Shown here one piece after another: positions 1 to 8,979 of a stretch of 64,000 nucleotides of DNA. A program made the translations under genes and the position numbers. The number at the start of each line of letters is the position of its first letter. The stretch's first letter is position 1. The stretch is from Saccharopolyspora erythraea NRRL 2338 (GTDB lineage: Bacteria; Actinomycetota; Actinomycetes; Mycobacteriales; Pseudonocardiaceae), in the NCBI RefSeq assembly GCF_000062885.1, contig NC_009142.1:7243584-7307583 (forward strand), in the 5' to 3' direction. Below the pieces are notes generated by a model, which was given only the letters and a program-made list of their open reading frames with translations, was not told the DNA's origin and did not search any database.

Positions 1-40
1 CCCAGGCGTAGGGGCGCACCGCGTTCCGCAGTAACTCCAC
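1..40 (-). CDS. manA: Mannose-6-phosphate isomerase, N-terminal fragment
   Basis: The first 13 codons of a minus-strand gene that runs off the left edge. It starts with GTG at 40 and reads MELLRNAVRPYAW, the typical opening of actinobacterial type I phosphomannose isomerases. A GAGGAAG ribosome site lies about ten bases upstream (near 51-58). The enzyme interconverts fructose-6-phosphate and mannose-6-phosphate. It is the last visible gene of the minus-strand run manB, Trm112, TobH, manA, the same order as in mycobacteria, and it supplies the mannose-6-phosphate used by ManB. Only the start is visible, so the call rests on these residues plus gene order. Confidence 0.8.
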   Translation of the reverse strand, partial: MELLRNAVRPYAW

Positions 41-160
41 AGTCGTTCTCGCTTCCTCGTCTCACGCCTGCTCGTTCGTCCACCGGCACCGGCGCCGCGC
101 CGGACACAGCACACCCTCCGCCGGGGAGCGGGGCATCAGGGCTGTCCCTGAGCTTTGCCC

Positions 161-1240
161 TCAGTGCATCGCCAGGGCTTGCCAGCCGGGACCGTCGAGC
201 GTGCCGGCCGCCAGCCCCAGGTACACGGCGGCGAGGTCGAACCGGGCGGCCAGCAGCGCCGACCGCAGCACGGCGTCGTCGCGCACCGACTCACCCGGGG
301 TGACCAGGTCGGCTGCCGGCAGGTCGCGAACCGCGGCCCGCTCGGTGGCCTCGCTCTCGGCGTCGAACCGAGCGCTGACCAGGAACACGCGCATCAGACC
401 GCCGGGGTTGTCCTCCGGATCGGCGAACAGGTCCGCCTCCGAACCGAGGCCCTGCGCGGCGCGGTGCAGGGCCTGGCGGGCGACCGCCTGCTGGTAGCTC
501 GACACGTCGCAGGCCGTGCCGGCGTGGCAGCCCAGCGCGTAGGCGCCGTGCTCGGCGACCGCGGTGGAAACCTGGTCGAGCCCCCACAGCAGCGGCGCGC
601 GGTCGGCCAGCCGCATCGCCAGCGACTTCGCCGGGTTCGTCAGCAGTTCGTGCGACGGGTGTGCCCGGGAGGCCTCGCGATCCAGCTCGTCGGCGAGTGC
701 TTCGGTGTCGGCGTGCAGCAGGCCGAGGGCGCCGAACAGGCTCAGGCCCGCGGTGAAGGCGTGCGCGAAGCTCAGCGCCGGGGGCACCGGCACCTTCGGC
801 GCGATGACCTTCGCGCGGCCGGCCGCGGCAGCCGCCACCGGGCCCTCCGCCGGGACGGCCAGGACCACGGTCGCGCCGCGGCGCCCGGCCACCGACACCG
901 ACTCGGCCAGCACCGGGTCCCCCGCGTCGTCGGTGGCTGCGAACACGACGTCGAGCGCACCCACCCAGGTCGGCGCGGTTTCGGCCACCACGACCGGAAC
1001 CGGGCACGACTGCCCCGCCAGTGCGGCGAGCAGCCGGCACACCCCGGGCGAGACACCCGGACGGGCCAGCAGCACAACCGCTCGCGGTCTGCCGTCGGAG
1101 AGGTCGTCGAGTCCGGTCTCGGCGGCCACCTCGGCCGCCGAGCGCACCTGCGCGCCGGCCATCGCGGCCGAACGCAGCAACCCCCCGGTGTCGACGTCGG
1201 CGAGCCGGGCCGGGTCGTCGAAGAGGCTGTCGTCGAGCAC
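161..1240 (-). CDS. TobH-like SIS-domain (phosphosugar isomerase-like) protein
   Basis: A 359-residue cytoplasmic protein starting with GTG at 1240. It resembles the actinobacterial TobH family (Rv3256c type), which has a double SIS (sugar isomerase) fold with glucose/mannose-6-phosphate isomerase-like features but no settled reaction. Rossmann-like stretches RPRAVVLLARPGVSPGVCRLL (first half) and PVPVVVAETAPTWVG are visible. It lies seven bases upstream of the end of the Trm112 gene and is followed by manA, so it is probably co-transcribed with the GDP-mannose genes. A role in mannose or glucose phosphate metabolism is inferred from context only. Confidence 0.72.
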   Translation of the reverse strand: MLDDSLFDDPARLADVDTGGLLRSAAMAGAQVRSAAEVAAETGLDDLSDGRPRAVVLLARPGVSPGVCRLLAALAGQSCPVPVVVAETAPTWVGALDVVFAATDDAGDPVLAESVSVAGRRGATVVLAVPAEGPVAAAAAGRAKVIAPKVPVPPALSFAHAFTAGLSLFGALGLLHADTEALADELDREASRAHPSHELLTNPAKSLAMRLADRAPLLWGLDQVSTAVAEHGAYALGCHAGTACDVSSYQQAVARQALHRAAQGLGSEADLFADPEDNPGGLMRVFLVSARFDAESEATERAAVRDLPAADLVTPGESVRDDAVLRSALLAARFDLAAVYLGLAAGTLDGPGWQALAMH

Positions 1241-1246
1241 GAGGCG

Positions 1247-1447
1247 TCACCCCTCTCCGGGATCGCCTGGAGCGGGACCGCCGACGGCCTCCTCCAGCAG
1301 CAGCACCGGGATGCCATCGCGGACCGGGAACCCGCGCCCGCAGGAAGTGCAGGTCAGCAGACCGTCGTCGCTCTGCCGCAGCGGCGCGTGCGCCGGGCAC
1401 GGGCAGGCCAGGATCTCCAGCAACTGCGGTTCCAAGTCAACGGCCAC
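1247..1447 (-). CDS. Trm112 family small zinc-ribbon protein
   Basis: A 66-residue protein with the sequence pattern of the bacterial Trm112/YcaR family: LEILACPCPAHAPLRQ, then TCTSCGRGFPVRDGIPVLL. Two cysteine pairs suit a zinc ribbon. The GTG start at 1447 is chosen because GGGAGGAA sits five bases upstream and the family begins at this point; longer readings add sequence antisense to nothing conserved. Bacterial members may act as small methyltransferase partners or folding factors, but this is not established here. It sits between manB and the TobH-like gene in one minus-strand operon. Confidence 0.85.
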   Translation of the reverse strand: MAVDLEPQLLEILACPCPAHAPLRQSDDGLLTCTSCGRGFPVRDGIPVLLLEEAVGGPAPGDPGEG

Positions 1448-1502
1448 GTTTCCTCCCAAGCCCGCCGGGGAGTGCGCGCTCCACCGGCCCGTCGCATCGA
1501 TC

Positions 1503-2852
1503 TCAACCTCGCACGACCGCGAGCACCTCATCGCGGAGCGCGGCCATGGCGTCAGTGTCCCTGGCCTCGACGTTGAGCCGGAGCAGCGGTTCGGTGTTGG
1601 ACGGGCGCAGGTTGAACCACGACCCGTCCGCGAGTTCCACGGTAAGCCCGTCCAGCTCGTCGGCACGAGCGCCATTCCGGTCACCGAACACCTCGGCGAC
1701 GCGCCGCATCCGCTCCTGCTGGTCGTCCACGGTCGAGTTGATCTCGCCGGACGCGGCGTAGCGGGTGTACTCGGCCATCAGCTCCGACAGCGGCCGCTGC
1801 TGGCCGCCGAGCGCGGCGAGCACGTGCAGCGCGGCGAGCATGCCGGAGTCGGCCCGCCAGAAGTCGCGGAAGTAGTAGTGGGCCGAGTGCTCGCCGCCGA
1901 AGATGGCGCCGGTCTCGGCCATCGTCTGCTTGATGAACGAGTGGCCGACGCGGGTGCGCATCGGCTCGCCGCCGTGCTCGGCGACGATCTCGGGCACCGC
2001 CTTGGAGGTGATCAGGTTGTGGATGATCGTGCCGCCCGGCTCCTTGGCCAGCTCGCGGACCGCGACCAGCGCGGTGATCGCGCTCGGCGCGACCGGCTCG
2101 GCGCGCTCGTCGACGACGAAGCAGCGGTCGGCGTCGCCGTCGAAGGCCAGTCCCGCGTCCGCGCCGACCTCGCGCACCTTCGCCTGCAGGTCGACGAGGT
2201 TGGCCGGGTCCAGCGGGTTGGCCTCGTGGTTGGGGAAGGTGCCGTCGAGCTCGAAGTACATCGGGACCACCTCGACCGGCAGCCCCTCGAAGACGGTGGG
2301 CACGGTGTGCCCGCCCATGCCGTTGCCGGCGTCGACGACGACCTTGAGCGGGCGGATGCCGCGCAGGTCGACCAGCTCGCGCAGGAACAGCGAGTACTCG
2401 GCGACCATGTCGCGGCTGGTGACCGAGCCCTTGGCGCCGAGGAACTCCGGCACCCCGTGGGCCACCAGCTCCTGGATCTCCGACAGACCGCTGTCCTGGC
2501 CGACCGGGGCCGCGCCGGACCGGCAGAGCTTGATCCCGTTGTACTCGGCCGGGTTGTGGCTGGCGGTGAACATCGCGCCGGGCAGCTCGAGCTTGCCGGA
2601 GGCGAAGTAGAGCATGTCGGTGCTGGCCAGGCCGATCTCGACCACGTCGATGCCCTGGCCGGTGACCCCCTCGGCGAACGCTTCGGCCAGGCCCGGGGAC
2701 GACTCGCGCATGTCGTGGCCCACCACCACGGCGGGCCCGCCCACCAGCCGGGTGAAGGCGGCGCCGATGTCGCGGACCGCGTCCGCGTCGAGCTGCTCGC
2801 CCACCACCCCGCGGATGTCGTACGCCTTGACGATCCCCGACAAGTCCCGCAC
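1503..2852 (-). CDS. manB: Phosphomannomutase / phosphoglucomutase
   Basis: Alpha-D-phosphohexomutase of about 449 residues, converting mannose-6-phosphate to mannose-1-phosphate for GDP-mannose synthesis. The four family signatures are present: the N-terminal YDIRG substrate loop, the TASHNP loop with phospho-Ser at about residue 98, the metal-binding DGDADR at 238-243, the sugar-binding GGEHSAH at about 319-325, and a phosphate loop RPSNTEP near the end. The GTG at 2852 is preferred over the GTG at 2861 because GGGGAG lies nine bases before it, whereas the earlier codon overlaps that site. It heads the manB-Trm112-TobH-manA run and works with ManC at 13.1-14.2 kb. Confidence 0.95.
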   Translation of the reverse strand: MRDLSGIVKAYDIRGVVGEQLDADAVRDIGAAFTRLVGGPAVVVGHDMRESSPGLAEAFAEGVTGQGIDVVEIGLASTDMLYFASGKLELPGAMFTASHNPAEYNGIKLCRSGAAPVGQDSGLSEIQELVAHGVPEFLGAKGSVTSRDMVAEYSLFLRELVDLRGIRPLKVVVDAGNGMGGHTVPTVFEGLPVEVVPMYFELDGTFPNHEANPLDPANLVDLQAKVREVGADAGLAFDGDADRCFVVDERAEPVAPSAITALVAVRELAKEPGGTIIHNLITSKAVPEIVAEHGGEPMRTRVGHSFIKQTMAETGAIFGGEHSAHYYFRDFWRADSGMLAALHVLAALGGQQRPLSELMAEYTRYAASGEINSTVDDQQERMRRVAEVFGDRNGARADELDGLTVELADGSWFNLRPSNTEPLLRLNVEARDTDAMAALRDEVLAVVRG

Positions 2853-3010
2853 GCTGCACACTCCCCAATGCCGTCGACATCCACCTCGTGCGGTGCGAAG
2901 CCTACCGGCGATCGCGCTCGTCGTGGCGTTGCACGGCCCCCCGGCGAGCTGTTCATCACGTGTATTCGTGCTGTTCGCGCGCCGGGTACCGCGAGGTGGC
3001 GTAGCGGGCC

Positions 3011-3379
3011 TTACTCTTCCCGCGGGTCCGGTAGCGCGCGCAGGTGACCGCGCCGCCCGCCGCCGACCGAGAAGTCGGGGGCCTCGGGCTGGCGGTCGGG
3101 GCGTCCGGCCTCGCGGACGGCCTCGGCGAGCGCGGTGAGGTCGTCGGCGGAGGGTTCCGGGAGCGCGAACTCACCCTCGTGGCGCACGACCTCCCAGCCC
3201 TTGGGGACGGTCAGGCGCAGGGCGTGCTCCTCGCACAGGTCGTAGCTGTGCGGCTCGGCGTAGGTGGCCAGCGGTCCGACGACCGCAGTGGAGTCCGCGT
3301 AGGCATAAGTGAGCGTGGCAACGGCCGGGTTGGTACACCCGGTCCGCGAGCAACGCCTCACGCTCCGCACGACACGCAC
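3011..3379 (-). CDS. DUF3499 family protein
   Basis: A 122-residue protein of the actinobacterial DUF3499 family (Rv3258c type). The N-terminal half holds CSRTGCTNPAVATLTYAYAD and later YDLCEEHALRL, giving four likely metal ligands (two Cys, then Cys and His), so a small zinc-binding fold is plausible. The C-terminal part is variable and charged. The GTG at 3379 is followed by in-frame GTGs, so the start is uncertain by a few codons. It is divergent from the Rv3259-like gene with about 94 bp between them. Function is unknown. Confidence 0.85.
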   Translation of the reverse strand: MRVVRSVRRCSRTGCTNPAVATLTYAYADSTAVVGPLATYAEPHSYDLCEEHALRLTVPKGWEVVRHEGEFALPEPSADDLTALAEAVREAGRPDRQPEAPDFSVGGGRRGHLRALPDPREE

Positions 3380-3473
3380 GATAGCGTCCCGCTTCCGGCC
3401 CGCGCCGCAGGCACGCGGAAACGAGCCGAGGAGACCGGCGCCACGGCGGTTACCGACGGCGTACCCTCACCAC

Positions 3474-3947
3474 GTGGTGACCGCACGTGGATCTCGGCGC
3501 CGAACGCTGCTTCGGCGGGACAGGCGAGGCCGTGGCCTGCGCGGACCGCTGTACCCGTCCTCGGTCCCGGTGGCCAGGAGCCGTTCCCAGCGCTTCGACG
3601 CGCTGGTGCTGGAGGCGCTCGAGCCGATCGAACAGCGCTGGCACGCCGAGCTGACCCAGCTCGACGTGGCGGTGGACGAGGTACCGGAGGTCACCACCAC
3701 CGCCGCCGAGAAGGTGGTGTGGGACGACGACGTCGTCGTCGACGCCAACGTCCCCCTCGCGCGGCTCGTCCCGGCGGGGGTCGACCGGCGGGGGCTGCCC
3801 ACCCGCGCCCGCATCGTGCTGTACCGGCGCCCGCTGGAGGCCAGGGCCCGTGACGGCACCGACATGGCCGACCTGCTGCACGACGTGCTGATCGAGCAGG
3901 TCGCCACCTACCTCGGCCTGGATCCCGACGTCATCGAGGGGCAGTGA
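3474..3947 (+). CDS. Zincin-like metallopeptidase-family protein (Rv3259 type), probably non-catalytic
   Basis: About 157 residues starting at tandem GTG codons (3474/3477). RRDRRGRGLRGPLYPSSVP at the start and the central LARLVPAGVDRRGLPTRARIVLYRRPLE match the actinobacterial family next to DUF3499. The family is grouped with small zincin-like metallopeptidases, but where HExxH is expected the sequence reads LLHDVLIEQVATYL, so no intact zinc motif is seen and catalysis is doubtful. No ribosome site precedes the start. TACCCT at 3462-3467 could be a -10 box of a leaderless transcript. Its 3' end overlaps the convergent glycosyltransferase gene by 17 bp. Confidence 0.8.
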   Translation: MVTARGSRRRTLLRRDRRGRGLRGPLYPSSVPVARSRSQRFDALVLEALEPIEQRWHAELTQLDVAVDEVPEVTTTAAEKVVWDDDVVVDANVPLARLVPAGVDRRGLPTRARIVLYRRPLEARARDGTDMADLLHDVLIEQVATYLGLDPDVIEGQ

Positions 3948-6900
3948 CCCGGCGGCGCCGCTCCGGCAGCGCCCCGACCACCGTGAACAGGATCGCCGCC
4001 GCCTGCACGACCAGCAGCGCCGTCCGGGCCGCGCCCGAGTAGGCGACGCGCACCTCGCCGGGGTGCTCGGGCAGCGGGACCGCGACCTGGTGGCCCCACG
4101 CGGTAGCCAGGGGCGCCGGGGCGCCGTTGATCCACGCCTGCCAGCCCGGTTCGTTCTCCGCGCCGACCACGAGCAGCCTGCCGACACCGCCCTCGGACAC
4201 CCTCACCGCGAAGTCCGGGGGCTGTGCGGGCACGGTCAGGGGCCTGGCCTGCGGTGACGGCGCCGCCTCCGCCCTGGCCTGCCGGGCGAGGTCGGGACCG
4301 AGCACCTCGACGGGGCTGTTCGGCAGCAGGATGCGGAACACCTCGCTGCCGTCGGCCAGCCGTCCGTGCGGGAGCACCAGGTCGCCCGCCGCTCCGGTCA
4401 GCTCCGCGCCCGTGCCCTGCGGGACCCCGACGAATCCGGTGCCGCGCGCGGCGGCCGAGGCCAGGGCAGCGCGCACCCGGCCGGGGTCGCGGGACAGCAG
4501 TTCGTCGTCGACGCGGTGCAGCCATTCGGTCGCGCCGGGTACCGGAACCAGGTCGTCGTCGCCGAAGCGCGGCGAGCGTCCCTCGACCAGCCGCGGGGGC
4601 TGCGGCCCGCGTTCGACGAGCAGCAGCGCGCCTGGCCGGTCGAGGTCAGCCGCGAGGGCCGGCGTGGTGCGGCCCTGCTGGGCGGTCAGCGGACCAGCCA
4701 TGCCGGCCAGCGCCGAGCCGACCGCCAGCACCAGGAGCGCGACCGCGGGCACCGCCTTCGGCACCGCCGGCGGGTGCGCGAGCACCATCCAAAGAGCCCC
4801 CGCGGCGACCAGCACCAGCGGTGCACCGGTCCATCCGGTGCTCGCGGGGCCGCCTCCGACGGGAGCGGCCTGCACGAACGCGACCACGGCGGCGAGCGCC
4901 CAGCCGGTGAGCACCACCACGACGCCAGGCAGCATCGCCCGCCGGCGGCCCAGCCCCAGCGCCGCCGCCGCGGCCAGCACGAGCAGCCCGCCGGCCCAGC
5001 CAACCGGTGACGGCGTCAGCGCGAGCAACCACGGGCCGGAGGCGGCGGCCTCGGTGGTCCGAGCGCCGAGCCCGTGCAGCAGGAGTTGCGGATGGCGGAG
5101 CAGGACGACCGGCCACGGCAGCAGGCACGCGACCGAGAGCAGCACGACCGCCGTCAGGCCCGCGACCCGCCGTGGCGCCTTGCGTACCTCCCCCGGCACG
5201 AGCACGAAGCCGAGCAGCGCCAGCGCGAGCAACGCGACCTGCACGAGCGGCGCGAACGCACCGACGACGGCCAGTCCGAGCGCGGTCAGGCACGCCGTGC
5301 CCAGCCAGCTCCGGTTTTGCTTGACGGGCGTCATCCGAGCCAGCCCGACGACCGACGCCAGGCCCGCCAGCAGCGGCGGCACGAGGACGTGCGCCACCAC
5401 GACGTCGACCCGCCCCTGCGCGGCCGACGACACCGCGACCGGTAACAGGGCGTAGGCGCCCGCAGCGGTCGCGCGCCACGTCCGGGAGACCGGAAGGGCG
5501 CGGGTCGCCACGTAAGCGGCGACTCCGGCGAGCGGGACGCCGAACAGCAGCAGGACGGAAACCACCGTCGGCGGTCCACCGAACACCGCCCCCAGGACTC
5601 CCAGCACCAGCAGCGACGCGGGCGCGGGCGAGGCCGTACCGCCGTTGACCGGATGCCAGGCGGCCAGGTAGTCGGCCCACGTCTGGGCGAGGTCACCGAC
5701 GGGCAGCAGGCGACCGCCGTGCAGCCCCGGCCCGAAACGCGGGTGTTCGGCGAGCAGGCCGTGGGTGACCAGCGCGAAGGCCACCAAGGCCACCGCGAGC
5801 ACGACCGGGGGCGTCAGCAGCAGCTCGCGCAGCACGCGCCGGCGGTCGACCGGGACGAGCAGGAGTTCCTGGTCCGGCGCGGGGCCGTTGTCGTGCGACG
5901 GCTCGCCGTTCCTCGGCACCGGGGAGGGTCGCGGCCTCGGGCTCGGTCCCGGCGCGGGCACCACCTCCACCGGGACGACGACCGGTGCCGCGGGCCTGCG
6001 CAGTCCCGCGACACGCTTGCCCACCGCACCGGCGGGCAGCGCGTCGGGCCCGACCGGCCGGGCGGTGTCGCGACCGGCAGAGGGAGCAGCGTCCGGCGCG
6101 GTTGTGCGGTCGGAGTCGGCCAGGTCGTTCGAGGGCGCGTCACCGGCGGTGTCCGAAGTGGCCGGTCCGTCGCCCGGCGTGCCCGCCAGTGCGGCGGCGG
6201 CCGGCACCGAGCGCAGCGACTCAGGTCTGCGCCCGAGCACGACGTCGCGCCGCACGCGGTCGCGGACCAGGCCGGCGAACGCGGCGCGCAGGCCGTTGCG
6301 GAGCCGGGTCAACCGGCTGGTCAGCAATCCCCGCACGCCGTGGCGCTTCGGGATCAGCGCCGCCCGCGACCGGCGGCCCGCCCGCAGCCCCAGCCCTCCG
6401 GTGAGCAGCCGCCGCAGCACCGACAGCTCGGCCGCCGTCTCCGGCCAGCGCCGGAGCAGCGCGAACCCGAACGCCCGAGCCACCGCGAGAACGAACAGCC
6501 TGGGCACGCCGAAGACATATGCCCACACCGCCGTGTTGACCAGGAAGGTGCGGACGCCGTCCACCCGCTCGGCCGCGCGCCGGCTCCGGAACCCGCGCGC
6601 CCTGAACGCGTCCGGGTTGCGAAGGTCCCTGCTCGTCGCGCGGGCGTGCCGCATGCGGGCGCTGGGCACGAAGAGGACCAGGTGGCCGTCCGCGTTGATG
6701 CGCCACCCGAGGTCGACGTCGTCGAAGGCGGTGGCGTCGTCGTCGAAACCGCCGAGCCGCTCGAAGACGTCGCGCCGGACCAGCGCGCCCGCCGTGCCGA
6801 CGGCGAGCACTTCCGACACCGCCAGCGCGGAGCCGGCTCCACCCAGCGACGGGTCCAGTTCGGACGGTCCGATGCCGGTCTGGCGGTTGCCGGACGCATC

Positions 6901-7347
6901 GGTGGACAGACCGGCGTCGACCACCAGCCGGGGATCGTCCCAGTCCAGGCCGAGCGGCCCGAGCATCGCCGCCGTCGAGTCGAGTTCGGCCATCCGCAGC
7001 AGGTCGCGCAGGCAGTCGGGTTCGGGCGCGGAGTCGTCGTGCAGCAACCACAGCCAGCGGCCCGGATCGCCCCAGCGTTCGGTGGCGTGCTCCAGGGCCG
7101 CTGACACCGCCGCGCCGAATCCCGTTTCCGCGGGGAGTTCGAGCACTCCGTCGACGACGCCCTCGGCCGCCGCCCGCGCGAGCTGCTCCGATGTGGACGA
7201 ACCGGTGTCCACCGCGAGCACGTGCCTGGGACCGACGGTGAGCTCGCGCAACGCGCGCAGGACGTCAGCCGACCATTCGGCTCCGTCGTGGCACACCAGC
7301 ACCGCGAGAACCGGTGCGGTGTCCAAACGGGGCGTGCTCGCGGCCAA
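3931..7347 (-). CDS. GT2 glycosyltransferase fused to a large polytopic membrane domain
   Basis: A 1138-residue protein. Residues 10-250 form a GT-A family 2 glycosyltransferase: LAVLVCHDGAEW, LAVDTGSS, and acidic WLLHDDSAPEPD near 104-105, then GGFDDDATAFDDVDLGWR. A Pro/Asp-rich linker (about 390-500) joins it to a hydrophobic region with roughly ten membrane helices and an external C-terminal part ending in another helix. Fusions like this occur in actinobacterial envelope glycan assembly; the acceptor is unknown. The TTG start at 7347 is supported by GGGAGGAAGAG directly upstream. It runs convergent to the Rv3259-like gene, and whiB lies upstream in the same orientation. Confidence 0.85.
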   Translation of the reverse strand: MAASTPRLDTAPVLAVLVCHDGAEWSADVLRALRELTVGPRHVLAVDTGSSTSEQLARAAAEGVVDGVLELPAETGFGAAVSAALEHATERWGDPGRWLWLLHDDSAPEPDCLRDLLRMAELDSTAAMLGPLGLDWDDPRLVVDAGLSTDASGNRQTGIGPSELDPSLGGAGSALAVSEVLAVGTAGALVRRDVFERLGGFDDDATAFDDVDLGWRINADGHLVLFVPSARMRHARATSRDLRNPDAFRARGFRSRRAAERVDGVRTFLVNTAVWAYVFGVPRLFVLAVARAFGFALLRRWPETAAELSVLRRLLTGGLGLRAGRRSRAALIPKRHGVRGLLTSRLTRLRNGLRAAFAGLVRDRVRRDVVLGRRPESLRSVPAAAALAGTPGDGPATSDTAGDAPSNDLADSDRTTAPDAAPSAGRDTARPVGPDALPAGAVGKRVAGLRRPAAPVVVPVEVVPAPGPSPRPRPSPVPRNGEPSHDNGPAPDQELLLVPVDRRRVLRELLLTPPVVLAVALVAFALVTHGLLAEHPRFGPGLHGGRLLPVGDLAQTWADYLAAWHPVNGGTASPAPASLLVLGVLGAVFGGPPTVVSVLLLFGVPLAGVAAYVATRALPVSRTWRATAAGAYALLPVAVSSAAQGRVDVVVAHVLVPPLLAGLASVVGLARMTPVKQNRSWLGTACLTALGLAVVGAFAPLVQVALLALALLGFVLVPGEVRKAPRRVAGLTAVVLLSVACLLPWPVVLLRHPQLLLHGLGARTTEAAASGPWLLALTPSPVGWAGGLLVLAAAAALGLGRRRAMLPGVVVVLTGWALAAVVAFVQAAPVGGGPASTGWTGAPLVLVAAGALWMVLAHPPAVPKAVPAVALLVLAVGSALAGMAGPLTAQQGRTTPALAADLDRPGALLLVERGPQPPRLVEGRSPRFGDDDLVPVPGATEWLHRVDDELLSRDPGRVRAALASAAARGTGFVGVPQGTGAELTGAAGDLVLPHGRLADGSEVFRILLPNSPVEVLGPDLARQARAEAAPSPQARPLTVPAQPPDFAVRVSEGGVGRLLVVGAENEPGWQAWINGAPAPLATAWGHQVAVPLPEHPGEVRVAYSGAARTALLVVQAAAILFTVVGALPERRRRVTAPR

Positions 7348-7427
7348 CTCTTCCTCCCACCGCCGTGATCAGCTACCGCACGACGGTAAACGAGCGACGA
7401 TGCGAAGAGTTGCCCTGCCGAAGCGGG

Positions 7428-7742
7428 CTAGACCGCGCGGCGCTTCAACTTCCGGCGCTCGCGCTCGGAAAGACCGCCCCAGATCCCGAATCTCTCGTCG
7501 TGTTCGAGGGCGTATTCCAGGCATTCCGACCGGACCTCGCACCCGGCGCAGATCCGCTTGGCCTCCCTGGTCGAACCGCCTTTCTCCGGGAAGAAAGCCT
7601 CAGGATCGGTCTGCGCGCACAAGGCGCGCTCCTGCCATTCCTGTTCTTCCTCCCCGAGATCGAACAGCCCGTTCAGGATGTCGAGTTCCGCCAGGTGCGG
7701 GTCTTCCCGCTCCATGAGACGGCCCTCCGTCGTTTCCCACAT
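7428..7742 (-). CDS. whiB2: WhiB-family iron-sulfur regulator (WhiB2/WhmD type)
   Basis: A 104-residue Wbl protein. The cluster ligands are Cys42, Cys65, Cys68 and Cys74 (motif ICAGCEVRSEC), followed by the GIWGG turn at 86-90 and a basic tail ERERRKLKRR. The stretch CAQTDPEAFFPEKGGSTREA is nearly identical to mycobacterial WhiB2, a regulator needed for septation and development that acts with the primary sigma factor. The ATG at 7742 has GGGGGAGG five bases upstream. A second in-frame ATG at 7772 has an equally good site and would add ten residues. Position next to fbiA agrees with the mycobacterial order. Confidence 0.93.
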   Translation of the reverse strand: MWETTEGRLMEREDPHLAELDILNGLFDLGEEEQEWQERALCAQTDPEAFFPEKGGSTREAKRICAGCEVRSECLEYALEHDERFGIWGGLSERERRKLKRRAV

Positions 7743-8205
7743 CGGTCCTCCCCCGGGTCTCTCCCATTCCATTCGGTCCTCCCCAGGACCTGAACGGGAC
7801 GCACTCCCACTTGCGATTCCCCGGCCGGTTCTCCCCTCCGGCCGGGCGCTGACGCGCACCGCACCCGCGACCCGCTCCGCCACGGCGGAATCGGCGCTGC
7901 CGGCACCGCCGATGACGCTCAGCTCCACCCGGAACAGCGGTACTGCCCGCAACGAGCGGCTTCCGGACCGCTGGCTCGGTGAACGTCAACGGAGAATGAC
8001 ACCACTGTGATTACACCCGTGTAGCTCCATGCGGTCAAGTGGAGACCATCCGTAGGGGGATCCCTCGCGCGCATCCGCTCAGAGTCATCGGATGAGCACT
8101 TACGGCGCATGATCGAGTGCTCCGTACAGCGGTATCTGGCTTCATGATCAATGCATACCACCCGGGGCCGCCACGCGCGCGTCGTCGGACGGGGACACTG
8201 GTCCG
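7743..8205. other. Long divergent intergenic region, mostly whiB leader
   Basis: This 463-bp stretch between whiB and the site-2 protease gene holds no convincing gene on either strand. It contains the whiB promoter near 8010-8038 and about 260 bp that would be transcribed as whiB leader. Close to whiB the motif GGGGAGGACCGA occurs twice about 30 bp apart, giving two candidate start regions. The remainder has no repeat or RNA family I recognise. Confidence 0.6.
8010..8038 (-). promoter_or_regulatory. Candidate whiB promoter
   Basis: On the minus strand TTGACC (8038-8033) is followed after exactly 17 bases by TGTAAT (8015-8010), a good vegetative sigma-70 type promoter. Transcription would begin near 8003, leaving a leader of about 260 nucleotides before whiB. 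The long leader suggests post-transcriptional control, but no structure was proven. Confidence 0.55.
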
Positions 8206-8952
8206 GTGATGAACTCCGCAGTCCGGGTAAGTCCGCTGTTCCTCGCGCTCGTCGCCGCCACCGTCGCGGGCGGTGTGCTGGCGACCTTCCCCAACACGGT
8301 CGCGATCACCACCGGAGTCGTGCTGATCGTGCTCGGCGGGTGGGCCACATCGTTGTGCCTGCACGAGTTCGGCCACGCGCTCACCGCCTACCGCGGCGGC
8401 GACCTGTCGGTCCGCTCCAAGGGCTACCTGTCGCTGGACCCCAGGCACTACACCGACCCGGTCCTGAGCATCGTGCTGCCGCTGCTGTTCGTCGCGATCG
8501 GCGGCATCCCGCTGCCCGGCGGCGCGGTGTGGATCAACCACCACGCGCTGCGGACGCGGCGCGTGGAGTCGATGGTCTCGCTGGCCGGTCCGCTGACCAA
8601 CCTCGTGCTGGGCATCGCGCTGACCGCAGTGGTGGTCTCGGTGCCGATGCCCGAAGGGCTCGGCTCGGGCCTGAGCTACCTGGCCTACCTGCAGGTGATC
8701 GCGTTCGTGCTGAACATCCTGCCGATCCCGGGCCTGGACGGCTACGGCGCGATCGAGCCGTGGCTGTCGGGACCGGCGCGGGAGTTCGGCGAGAAGGCGC
8801 GGCCGTGGGCGCCGCTGGTGCTGTTCGCGTTGATCCTGGCCACCCCGCTCGGCGGCCTCTTCTTCGACGTCTCGTACCTGCTGTTCGACGCCGTGGGTGG
8901 CGACGCGGGGCTGACGGCCACGGGCATGAGCACCTTCCGCTTCTGGATGTGA
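8206..8952 (+). CDS. Site-2 protease family (M50) membrane metalloprotease
   Basis: A 248-residue integral membrane protein with the M50 zinc site HEFGH at residues 53-57 inside a helix and the second conserved loop ILPIPGLDGYGAIEP with the third ligand Asp at about 178. About five to six membrane segments are visible. It lacks a PDZ domain, so it resembles short SpoIVFB-like/Rip3-like proteases rather than Rip1. Such enzymes cleave transmembrane substrates within the bilayer; the substrate is unknown. Starts GTG 8206 or ATG 8209 are adjacent; GGGGAC at 8191-8196 suits either. It ends 27 bp before fbiA. Confidence 0.88.
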   Translation: MMNSAVRVSPLFLALVAATVAGGVLATFPNTVAITTGVVLIVLGGWATSLCLHEFGHALTAYRGGDLSVRSKGYLSLDPRHYTDPVLSIVLPLLFVAIGGIPLPGGAVWINHHALRTRRVESMVSLAGPLTNLVLGIALTAVVVSVPMPEGLGSGLSYLAYLQVIAFVLNILPIPGLDGYGAIEPWLSGPAREFGEKARPWAPLVLFALILATPLGGLFFDVSYLLFDAVGGDAGLTATGMSTFRFWM

Positions 8953-8979
8953 GGCACGCGCGTGCGAGGATCTGAGGCC

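Noticed and set aside
155-1576. Plus-strand 473-codon frame
   Set aside because: It is antisense to the TobH-like and Trm112 genes, rich in Arg/Gly/Gln/His, and lacks conserved features.
3474-3947. Active zinc metallopeptidase
   Set aside because: The family label suggests it, but no intact HExxH is present in the sequence.
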